Source of the DNA: Nemertoderma westbladi
Taxonomy: Eukaryota; Xenacoelomorpha; Nemertodermatida; Nemertodermatidae
Direction: 5' to 3'
Length of the DNA: 64,000 nucleotides
Assembly (NCBI GenBank): GCA_032718475.1
Contig: JAUCBJ010000678.1
Location: forward strand, 1-64,000
Part shown: positions 1 through 9,246 of the stretch, one piece after another
How the letters are laid out: each line of letters opens with the position of its first letter
How positions within the stretch are numbered: the stretch's first letter is position 1
Translations under genes and position numbers: made by a program
Notes under the pieces: generated by a model
The model's input: the letters and a program-made list of their open reading frames with translations, nothing else
Databases searched by the model: none
Told to the model about the DNA's origin: nothing

Positions 1-1156
1 AATTCACTACACTAGTCGAAACCAATCTGTGCGCGATCATTCACCCGCTGGATATACCCGGGAGATTGGGTTCGACGGCTTAATTTTATTGCTATGTAAG
101 CCTAATGTATTATTCGACTGACAGTATTATATAATCTCTGACAATATTATTCACCTTCGGGAAATATTAACAGTTCCTTTAGGACGTGGCGCTCTATCTA
201 TATAAACAGAGTTATGACTTAAACTACTCACAACGATATGGCTTAGTTACAATTCACATATATGGCGCATTCTTTAGGAAATGCTTCGTTATCAGTCTCA
301 CTCATACACAATGCTGCACAATACTGCACACTGATCTGCCGATCTTCACTGATTTTAGTCACATATAAAAGGAACACGGACCGAATCATGTAGGGTCTAT
401 CAAATAACATTAGATTCACTTCAAACCACTCAACATAGGTCGCAATCATTTATCTGTAACCTTTCTCTCTTACCTTCGGTATATCAAGAATATTGGGTTT
501 TCGGGGTTATTTGTCGTTATTCCAAATATAATAATTCATCAACCATATTATGAAGAACTGACAGTAAATAGCAGTATAACAATATAAAAGTATGCACAGT
601 GTTACACAGTATGCAGTGTATGCAGTACTGCAGTATGCAGTATGCAGACATCAGTATGCAATATGCAGACATCAAACATCAGACATCAGTTTGCAATATG
701 CAGATAACGGATATATGTCCTTATAATTAAGCCTACTAGTGTAGGACTAAAAACTGAAAACACGGAGGTGCCAAAAGCCGGTTCTTAGGCTCTGGGCAAA
801 ACATAACACTGAACTACTGAGTTTCTGTATACACCTCTAACACAGAGACAACAAACGCTCTGATTGGTCAACCTGAACAACGAGAGAACAAAGAAACAAA
901 GAAACGTCGACGTGGCAATATCAGCTGCTAGCCGTCGTCATGGTAGCGACACTGTTTTCAAGAGTATCGAGCTTTTACGTCACGGAATTACGGATTATGT
1001 CCTCTAAAGTACAAATACAGAAGAAATAGCTTTTATGTCCGCTAAAACACCAGTACAGCAAGGACACGGCCTTTTTATGCCTGGTAAACCAACTACAGAG
1101 TATTTTACGGGAAAAATAAGGAAAAATAACCGGACAATTCAGCAAAAGCTTTTACA
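1..1156 (-). mobile_element. 3' LTR of element A (partial)
   Basis: Bases 1-1156 repeat at 11115-12270 with the same length and a single mismatch (near base 890). The right edge ends in TTTTACA, so the minus-strand LTR begins TGTAAA. At that point the left, middle and right copies all diverge, and this fixes the LTR boundary. The part left of base 1 is outside the window. A stretch of short repeats built on CAGTATG and ACATCAG lies at about 600-700. Confidence 0.8.
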
Positions 1157-2872
1157 CCGCTCCCAGAAAATGGGATTTTCAGTCTATAAAATATAAAAAT
1201 CACAGTTTCTAAAACATAAAGATACTCTAAACAGTTAGTCTTTCTTACGCAGACGGCGTTTACGCAGTTTTTTGAGGCTAGCAAGAGTCTTTTTCTCTTT
1301 GGGGGGAGCCACTTTACTAGGAGGGCCATAACTCCTGGGTGAAGGGTGCAATATGATTGCATCAGAAGGTGTAGGATTGTGGTCGAGGTATCTGCCGTTT
1401 CGATATGCTTCTCCTCGAGCTGATTTTCCTCCGCTCGTAGCTGGATACGTTCATCCAAAAACTCTCGCAGAGAATAGGATCGTCCAAGTTCGATAACTTC
1501 TTAGAGATTCTGGATTTCCCAATCGAATTGAGATAAGGCCAATTCGTTTATCGATTGGACTTACTGTTATAACTTACGTTTATCTGAACAAACGCAGGTT
1601 TCCTTTTTGATCTTTATAAAATAGCGTTTAACTCGTTTCGTACAACGCTCTCCTTCACCTTGATGAGGGGTTGTATCGCGTTAAACGTGGACGACCATAC
1701 GGTTGGATAGTGATATTAGGTGTCCGCGTCACAATCCGGCTAGGTAAGATGGGCGGCTAGCTAGAAATCACTGTCGGAGTGTTACCGATTAATTGTTAGG
1801 GTAGCACTAGATCTTTGAACAGTGAATACAGTCCGCGAGGATCCGCGACACCACCAGGATCGCAGGTCTGAGGTCCAACTAAGGAATGAGGAGGTTTGAC
1901 CGAGTATTCCGGGACTCTGATCGTAGGTTTACTCCAGGATCGTTCGAGCCGAGTGAGCATAGGTGATACGTCAACAAGTTTCGGTTTACGTGGATGTTTA
2001 TGTCTTTCCGTTTATTAGTTGGGTCTAGGGCATTTATCGTAATAATACCAAAGACGCACGTCTGGTAGGGTAAACGCGGGTGATATTTATTTGTTGTTAC
2101 AATGCTTCTATCAAGAATTCCAAATATACGTTGGAGTTACCGCGTCCATTTGTTTCTTAAGTGTCTTTTCTTTCGAGTCGATTTCGAATAGAATTTTCGC
2201 ATTCGAATTTCCGTTTATGGTTCCGACTCCGCTGGGCAGGATATATAGTCGACATAGTCCGTATTGTGTAAATCGATAGGATGACCAGTAGTTAAGAAGC
2301 CCATATACATACCATTACGCCGCGTATATCGAGCAGCGAATTTTCTATAGTCCAACTCGCGCGAGCTGCTCTTGGGACATTGGCGGTTCGATATAACGAC
2401 CATCGTCCTCCGCAGCAGTTGGACTAACGTCGCCGCGTATTAAGCTATCAACAAACGCTTGTAAAAGTAGAGTATATCGCTCCCCGATACCAAGACCATC
2501 TTCTATCAACTCCGTCATATCTGCTATATATGAGTTTATCCATATTATAATGAGTTTATATTTAGGCGAGCGGGCGTCGCTGCCTACCCCAATCAACCCC
2601 GGACAGTACGAGATCCTCAGCGCCGATGTGTCGTCGCCGCTGTACTTTCGCCAACGACGTAGCCGCACAACGACAACGACAACCGGCACAAGTCACTCAA
2701 CTGTCCGTCCCAAAGGCTTAGATGTACTTCAGGTTTCCTTGGAGAGTTAGGTTACTTTTACGATTGCGACTAGCTACTGTAAACACACCTTAGCAGTAAC
2801 ATTCACCTATAAACTCACAAATACCACACAACTGGTCACAACTACGCACATTCGGGCCATTTGTCCGTTAGT
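1157..2872 (-). pseudogene. Extra 1.7-kb segment between pol and 3' LTR, probable decayed coding sequence
   Basis: This block sits between the LTR edge and the 3' noncoding region of element A and is absent at the matching place in element B (12270/12271). On the minus strand it has several open stretches that look coding but change frame: about 2345-2689, then 2215-2403, and near 1240-1480 a lysine/arginine-rich tail. I do not recognise the protein. A third ORF in this position is where env-like genes of LTR elements lie, but no signal peptide, furin-type site or membrane segment is clear, so that is only a position argument. It could also be a fragment of an unrelated retroelement. Confidence 0.45.
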
Positions 2873-4166
2873 CAATGCCTTCCAGAATGTCACTGTATTA
2901 TTATGTATCCTTGGATACTAGTAGTGCGCTATTTATTCCCTATGCTATTCAATGGGACAAGCTTTCTATTGTTCGTTTAACTCAATTCTAATTCTAGCGT
3001 GGTTGTTGCTATGGTGACATTATGCAAAGCTAGCGGTAGAATTAGAGTAATTCCAATGCATACAGATCTGGGATGTTATTTAATAGTATTCTTTAATAGT
3101 CAATGTTCGGTTTTATACATGACTTTATGAATTTTATCGGCTATTGACTATGTTTGGGAGACTTTCGCACACTCATATGCATAATAAGATAAATCTCCGC
3201 TCCCTTGATCTATTAATTAATGGAATTTTGGGAATGTTATAAATTGCGTAAAAATGGCAATTTATTAAATTCATTAAAAGGCATGAATTTAAATTATTCC
3301 CTGAAATTTTATTATTTGATAATTAAATGGACATATTTTGATTCTAGAATATGTCTGGGGACACAAGATCCTTAATTCTATGACAATTGTCTTTTTAAGA
3401 ATATCGGTAAATGCTACGATATCTTAATTGACTAGAATTGTTGAAGGATCTGAATTTACAGATTTTGATTTATTAGATATGCAAATATTAAATAATTAAT
3501 ATTTGAGATGGGCACCGATTTATTCCAGAACTTGTCTGGGGACGTTAACCACTGATTCTAGAATTTGTCTTTCAAGTATATCGGTGGGTGCCGCGATATC
3601 TTAATCGACTAGAATGACAGATGGTCAAAGGGTTTAACAGATTTATTTTGCGTTATACGCTACTGTTAAAGGGACATCACGCTACTATATGTATTATTTA
3701 ATATACGGTATGAGAGCAATATCGCACGAAGCAATGTCAGTGTGAAGAGGCAAGTCGTTTCCAAGGTCTACCCAGAGCTTGGTTTAGCCGAGACACGAGG
3801 ATCTGAACTTTGCATTCCTAATACTCTGCCTACCAATAATACTTGAATATAGTAGTGGCTTTATTGTACTTTAATAAGTACGGACATTTCATCTTACTGT
3901 AGTCACGTATTTATAATATGATACGGACAGTAAGGAAAGAGGAAAAGAATTATTTCTTGCCGTCGCATTAAATATAATACATACGTAATTAAGTAATAAA
4001 CGCGAATATATATTGCACTAATCTAGTAAATAATCGCTAAAATAACATTCTACTGAATAAAATTAAAGAAAACGATTATAATAAAATTACATAGTAATAC
4101 ATACAGAAATATAAAAATAATAAAATAATATAAAATAATAGAGTCACACACCCACTCCATATGTTG
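2873..4166 (-). other. 3' noncoding region of element A
   Basis: AT-rich and without a credible gene. It aligns with 12274-13640 of element B at clearly lower identity than the LTRs. It contains a diverged tandem duplication of about 190 bp: both halves (about 3330-3460 and 3510-3650) hold a TGTCTGGGGAC block, a TATCGGT block and a CGACTAGAAT or TGACTAGAAT block. Confidence 0.6.
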
Positions 4167-7100
4167 TTACGTTATGGAGTCCCTAGATGTTTGAAGGATT
4201 AGGGAGGTGGTCGTGGGAAGAGAATCTTGCCTTCCACAGTTTCCGGAGAGTCCTCCATTCCCTTCCGGTAAACACAAACGACCGACTGGGTGATTGAGTC
4301 GCTGCATCCCGAATACAATTCCAGGCTTCCTCTTCGTCCTGGAATAGTGACGATAGAAACATCGCTCTAAGTACACGACGGCCTTACAAAGCCGATTCCA
4401 GGAGCTATAGTGGTCCGTCGCTCCCTGCAGGAGAGGTGAGGGTCCCTGCGAGACGTCTGATGTTCCAGAGCTCCAATCGCTCTCTCTGATCTTCATGAAG
4501 GATCCACTCGCGGTGGGGAGGTCCAGATCCACGGCGTCGTCCCTGGCAATATGTAATACCGACAGATCTATCCCGGGTTCAAATAACTCCGCTCCACCCG
4601 TCCGGGTTTTAGGTTTAACTTTCTCCGCTCCCTTGGCTGGTCTAATCTCAGTCGGAGTAAGATGGGGAGGCCATTCATCCTCCTTACTCAGGAAGTCGGG
4701 TTCACCTAACCGGTCTGTAGTATCTGTCAGTTCTTGAGGAGTTGATCCTCTGGAAGCGATGTCAGTTGGATTAAATCTCTTGGGGCAATATCTCCATTGA
4801 TCTACATTGGAGCTAATATCGTCATTATCTGAGGAGTATGGTGTTCCCTCAGTTGGGTCGTCTCCCTCACTAGTATCGTCTTCCCATTCACTCACCTGGC
4901 AGACGCGATCTTGAAGCAGTCTTTCCCTGAGCGTTCTTCGGGAAGGTCCAGTAAGGTACCAACCTACTCTAGTTCTTACCGCATAGGTCTGAAGTGGTTG
5001 CGGTTGAGCAGGTCGTTTCTCCAATGTCTCCAGCGCCTCATGCGCGTTTTGACCGATTAATATTTGTACTCCAGGATAATCGGTGTCGAATCTAGGGATG
5101 TTAAGTTGTTGGGCATGATCATCTTCGTCCCAATTATAAGGTTCCACTTGGGTGGTAGCGAAGTTCTTTATTGCCACCATTTTGACTGACCTTATACTGT
5201 ATTCTCCTAGTTTATCCTGTGGAGTGGACAACTCACCTATATAATAGTCGGCAGCTACAGTAGAATTCCAAACCTGCATGATCCCTGACATGTTTAGCTT
5301 GGTTCGGAACTTGGGTTGTCCAGCAAAGATGACTTCGGCTAGTTCTTTATCGATGAATGTTCCTGTGCTACCGGAGTCCAGGAGGGCGTTCACTATATAG
5401 CTCTTCTGAGGTCCGTGGACCCGTAACTGGACTACAGGAAATTCTCGGATTCCTATATTGGAAGTTGGCGCTTTCCAAGATGGTTGTTGATCTGAAGTAG
5501 TTAGGGTGAGGTCGCTGTCTGTGTCTTTCTCATACATGAGTGCTCGATACACTGCGGTGGTGTTTATTAAGTAACAGGATTCGTTTTCGTCGGAGAACTC
5601 GTCCGTATAGAATCCTTCCATCTCAGATTGATCAGTGTCGTTCACATCACTGAATTGGACATGTAGTTCGGACTCACTTACCTGACTCGGGCTGTTTCGT
5701 TCGAATTCCGTGTGCAACAAGATATGATGTTTTGCGCCGCACTTTGCACACCTTGCGTCGGAGTAACAGGTTCGCCGTTGGTGTCCTCGTCTGAGGCAAT
5801 TATAACACAACCGCTTATCCCACATGACTTCACGTCTATCCTTTAGTGATTTCCTCAGGAATTTATCACACACATTTAAACGGTGGGGCCCATCGCACAG
5901 CACACATTTCGGCTTGATGTTACTTACTTTAACCTGTGCTATGTGGTGCACACTTGTTCTTTCCTCGGGCTTTCTCACCTGAATTCTTTTAGGAGACGTA
6001 GGAAGGGTTTTTTGTACCGGTTCCCTTCTGTCATTGGGTCGAGACTCGGATTTACTTACCTGATCTTTAGGCATTTTATTGACATAATAAGACCTGTCAG
6101 TGTCTTTCCCGCTGTCCTCTCCTTGAGAGGTTTGGCTTTCGCCGTCGTCTGTATAACACACTGGTATTACCCTTCTCCTAGAAACGGGTTTCTCACTTAC
6201 CTTGTTTTCCAGTGTCTTCTCTCTGGACTGCCTTAGGAGCTGTAATTTCACTTCTCCATCTAAGAATGACATGAGATCAGCCATGGTAGGGTCTCGTCGT
6301 TGTTGTTCCATCATATATAACACTTTCTTATCCCAGCGTGTACCTACTCCACCCTTCGGTAAAGTAGAAGCCACTGCTCTAATAACCATAGCACTCTGAT
6401 ACTCATGAGACTTACCTAGCCAATCTAATTGTCTGCAGATCTCCTGAATTTCATCGGAAAACTCTATAATCCCGCTGCTAATAAACTTTCGGGGCGCTAC
6501 CAACTTTGCATACAAATACCCAGCTATGTTATTCCTATTACCATACCTGATGTTTAGTGTATCCCAAACTTGTCTTAATCCGTCTGGATGTCCAATAAAC
6601 CTTAACGCCATTAACTTGGGAGATCCTTCCAAGCACTCGATGAGGAATCTAAGTTTCTCTCCATTAGATAGTACAGAGTTCTGTATGTTATCTTTGTAAT
6701 ATTCATTAAAAGGTAACCATCCCATCTCATCTCCACTGAACTTGACGATCTCTCCCACCTTCACCGCTTGCCGGGCTTCGGTTCTAGCCATTTGACGCGT
6801 AAAACTTTCTTGAGCCATCGTATTATTGAATAGAGAATTATCGGTATATAAGTTTCTCGGATTATTTTCAAGTCTAGATGAGATATCATTATCAACAGGT
6901 TTATAATTACCCTTAATAGGGTTTACTATAGGAGTTTCTACTTCGCTAGCAGTATAGATGCGTGTAGGCTCCACACCTTGCACATGGGATACTTCAGACC
7001 TAACGGGTTGACACATTGTTACAGGGGGTGTTGATATACCCTTTTGTAAATTTACTAATTTATCGCGTTCTAGCGCGATACTTTGCTGCACTTCTTGCAA

Positions 7101-7481
7101 CTCTAGCCTACTTTCCCTTACTGTGCCCTTGAATTGCTGGACAGTCTCCTGCATCTGCCCGAGCAGGATATCCATCCCCCGCCGTCCCTCGTCCACCCAT
7201 TCGACCGCCGAAGCGGGAGTCGCCAACGTTGTAGCGGGCGGACGATGGACAACGGGCGACCAATTATGAATATTTCGCTCGGGGTCCAGGACCTGAACTG
7301 TCTCCGGGGCAGTTCTACGGGGCACAGGTAGCTTAGTGCTATGCAGAGGGAATTTAGAGGTAATTTCAGGGAGTACAGGTGTGTCTATCACCGAAGGGGT
7401 GATTTCGAGAACAGGCCTAATTATTTCAGGCTCATCTACTATAGACCTAAATAACACCAACTTAGGTAGTACAGAACCCAC
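4167..7481 (-). CDS. Gag C-terminal part, protease and pol remnants of element A
   Basis: A 1104-codon open frame. From its N-terminus it has a coiled-coil-like Glu/Gln-rich stretch, a capsid-like region, three Cys/His knuckles (CVLCDGPHRLNVC, CYNCLRRGHQRRTC, CAKCGAKHH) and an aspartic protease core, LLDSGSTGTF. It then runs through an Asp/Glu-rich linker (SSDNDDI) straight into a piece that in element B lies downstream of RT (VDQWRYCP, DIASRG), and near 4330-4345 into the pol C-terminus (KPGIVF). RT, most of RNase H and the integrase core are therefore deleted in two steps without breaking the frame. The frame begins artificially inside the inverted duplication at 7447-7569; its true gag start is at 8645. 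Confidence 0.8.
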   Translation of the reverse strand: MGSVLPKLVLFRSIVDEPEIIRPVLEITPSVIDTPVLPEITSKFPLHSTKLPVPRRTAPETVQVLDPERNIHNWSPVVHRPPATTLATPASAVEWVDEGRRGMDILLGQMQETVQQFKGTVRESRLELQEVQQSIALERDKLVNLQKGISTPPVTMCQPVRSEVSHVQGVEPTRIYTASEVETPIVNPIKGNYKPVDNDISSRLENNPRNLYTDNSLFNNTMAQESFTRQMARTEARQAVKVGEIVKFSGDEMGWLPFNEYYKDNIQNSVLSNGEKLRFLIECLEGSPKLMALRFIGHPDGLRQVWDTLNIRYGNRNNIAGYLYAKLVAPRKFISSGIIEFSDEIQEICRQLDWLGKSHEYQSAMVIRAVASTLPKGGVGTRWDKKVLYMMEQQRRDPTMADLMSFLDGEVKLQLLRQSREKTLENKVSEKPVSRRRVIPVCYTDDGESQTSQGEDSGKDTDRSYYVNKMPKDQVSKSESRPNDRREPVQKTLPTSPKRIQVRKPEERTSVHHIAQVKVSNIKPKCVLCDGPHRLNVCDKFLRKSLKDRREVMWDKRLCYNCLRRGHQRRTCYSDARCAKCGAKHHILLHTEFERNSPSQVSESELHVQFSDVNDTDQSEMEGFYTDEFSDENESCYLINTTAVYRALMYEKDTDSDLTLTTSDQQPSWKAPTSNIGIREFPVVQLRVHGPQKSYIVNALLDSGSTGTFIDKELAEVIFAGQPKFRTKLNMSGIMQVWNSTVAADYYIGELSTPQDKLGEYSIRSVKMVAIKNFATTQVEPYNWDEDDHAQQLNIPRFDTDYPGVQILIGQNAHEALETLEKRPAQPQPLQTYAVRTRVGWYLTGPSRRTLRERLLQDRVCQVSEWEDDTSEGDDPTEGTPYSSDNDDISSNVDQWRYCPKRFNPTDIASRGSTPQELTDTTDRLGEPDFLSKEDEWPPHLTPTEIRPAKGAEKVKPKTRTGGAELFEPGIDLSVLHIARDDAVDLDLPTASGSFMKIRESDWSSGTSDVSQGPSPLLQGATDHYSSWNRLCKAVVYLERCFYRHYSRTKRKPGIVFGMQRLNHPVGRLCLPEGNGGLSGNCGRQDSLPTTTSLILQTSRDSIT

Positions 7482-7569
7482 AGACCAAATAATTAAAATA
7501 GAAAGACTCCCTTTCTATTTTAATTATTTGGTCTGTGGGTTCTGTACTACCTAAGTTGGTGTTATTTAG
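7447..7569. repeat. Perfect 59-bp inverted duplication (hairpin) in gag of element A
   Basis: The left arm 7447-7505 and right arm 7511-7569 are exact reverse complements with a 5-nt loop (ACTCC). On the minus strand the right arm is the normal gag sequence found in element B. The left arm is an inverted copy placed between it and the next gag codons, and it breaks the frame. Confidence 0.95.
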
Positions 7570-7990
7570 TTGCCTTCTAACAGCTGGAGGCAAATCAGGC
7601 AATTTCTGACGGTGGAATGTTCTTTTACGTCTGCTTAGACGAGATCTATTTCCCTTGCCTTCAGTATCGGTGGTATCGCCTTCTTCAGATGATGTATATC
7701 CCTGTCTTTTGGGAGTAGATCGATTCATCATCTGCATATTACTAGCTGTTAACTGTTTATTTATGCAGTCTTGATTCTCCTGAATATATTCCAATTCTAG
7801 TTGAGTGGTTTCTTCAGTCGCTCTCCGTTCTGCTTCCGCCACCGCTGCCGCTTTTGCCTCTGCCGCTGCCGCTTTTGCCTTTGCCGCTGCCGCTTTTGCC
7901 TTTGCCTCGGCTTCTGCTGCTGCCGCTTTTGCCTCTGCCGCTGCTTCTGCCAAGGTCGCTTCTATTTTCTTTTTGTCTTCTATAAGTTTT
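7462..7990 (-). pseudogene. Gag middle part of element A, after a frameshift
   Basis: This continues gag after a one-base frameshift at about 7985-7990. It encodes an alanine/lysine/glutamate-rich low-complexity helix made of tandem AEAKAAA-like blocks, expanded compared with element B. A Ser/Thr-rich linker (TSSEEGDTTD) and PPAVRRQ follow, then the inverted duplication. It ends in noise encoded by the hairpin. Confidence 0.75.
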
Positions 7991-8645
7991 TCTTTACTTG
8001 CTCTTCTTGAACTCTATTGATGCGGAGGAGTTCATCAAATTTAGCTTGGTTCGCCGCTAACATTTCCGCATCAATTGCGTCCAGCACAAGCTTGGTTCCT
8101 TCACTATTAGGGCTAAGCCCCTCCAGCCTTCTCCTCAACTCTTCATCTCCCACAAAGCGTTGATAGTCTGACAGATAGATGTCAATGGCATCTCTCTTTC
8201 GCGGCCCTTCCGCTGTCCCTTCGCTTTCTTCTTGAGAAGAAGTGGCGTCGGTTGATTCTTCATAGGTTGGCTGTTCATCATAAACCGTATCCGCCATCTT
8301 CGCTCCGCGTTCGGGCGTCCGCTCAACAGTATCCGAACTACTGGAGCTCTCGGGCCGCTGAGAACTAGGTTCTTGGCTAGGAGGTTGCTGCTGTTTGGCA
8401 GCTGCTTCTTGATCCCGCTTAACTTGGGCCCGAGTACCGATGATAGACCTACGGCGCTTCACTAACTTCGCGAATTGCGAAATTGCTTCTACTAACCTAG
8501 GTTCTGACACAGCTACTGTAGGGGTTGTCTTTCTTACAGTAGGAGGGGTTTCAGACCTCGGTCTGGGATTCTCTATACTCCTATCTGATAAACAGACTGT
8601 TGTTTCTAGGAGACTATCTGACAGAGTTTGCCTTGTGTCAGACAT
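7980..8645 (-). CDS. Gag N-terminal part of element A
   Basis: Starts at ATG (8643-8645), followed by SDTRQTLSDSLLE. Element B has the same peptide but with ATA in place of ATG, which supports this start. The product is a hydrophilic, Ser/Pro/Gln-rich gag N-terminus leading to a charged segment (DAIDIYLSDYQRF). About 155 residues present in element B between the TPE.GA and ESTDAT motifs are missing here without loss of frame. It ends at a stop produced by the frameshift near 7985. Confidence 0.75.
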   Translation of the reverse strand: MSDTRQTLSDSLLETTVCLSDRSIENPRPRSETPPTVRKTTPTVAVSEPRLVEAISQFAKLVKRRRSIIGTRAQVKRDQEAAAKQQQPPSQEPSSQRPESSSSSDTVERTPERGAKMADTVYDEQPTYEESTDATSSQEESEGTAEGPRKRDAIDIYLSDYQRFVGDEELRRRLEGLSPNSEGTKLVLDAIDAEMLAANQAKFDELLRINRVQEEQVKKNL

Positions 8646-9246
8646 GTTTGTTTGTACAGTTGGATGCCTACTGCTATATTACAGTCTAAGCAAGTCTAGT
8701 AATTCAGTATTAACTGCTAGCCTAGTAATTAATTACCGATACTGCTACTCAGCGTAGCGTGATATATGTAATATATTAGAATACCGGTATGCTTATAGTA
8801 TATATAAGTATTATTACAGACTAGTTTTATCACAGAATACCGGTATAATTTTAGCACAAATATATATAAATATATAATAGGCCTATCGGGAATACCGGTA
8901 TACAGCTTACAGTTTGTAGCATATATAAGTATAATTCTGGACTAGAATTAATTATAAAGTACCGGTATAATTTCAGCCTAAATTTATAGAAATAAAGATA
9001 ATAGGCCTATCGTAAATACCGGTATGCAGTTTACACTTATAGTGTATATATATAAGTATAATTACAAACTAGAATTAATTACAGAATACCGGTATGATTT
9101 CAACCTAAAATTTATAGAAATAAATATAATAAGCCTATTGTAAATACCGGTATATCAATTATTTTAAATAACTGAATTTCTGAATTTTAAGGGTTACTTG
9201 GTTACCTTAACTTACTTTATTGCCGTTATTTAAGCAGTAGTCCAAC
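8646..9246 (-). promoter_or_regulatory. Leader region of element A with ATACCGGTAT repeats
   Basis: Between the gag start and the probable LTR edge lies a tandem repeat of about 111-127 bp, three units, each centred on the perfect palindrome ATACCGGTAT (8781, 8892, 9016 and 9143, with related ACCGGTA sites between). The right-hand copy at 24430-24700 has fewer and more decayed units. CCA, two bases, then TG at 9242-9248 fits a tRNA 3' end next to an LTR edge (primer binding site), but the tRNA was not identified. Confidence 0.45.

Noticed and set aside
186-368. 60-codon ORF, also at 11300-11482
   Set aside because: Lies in an LTR and is identical only because the LTRs are; the diverged right LTR does not keep the frame.
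5883-6399. Plus-strand ORFs over gag of element A (also 21205-21489 and 22565-22981 in B)
   Set aside because: Shadows of the minus-strand gag-pol frame.
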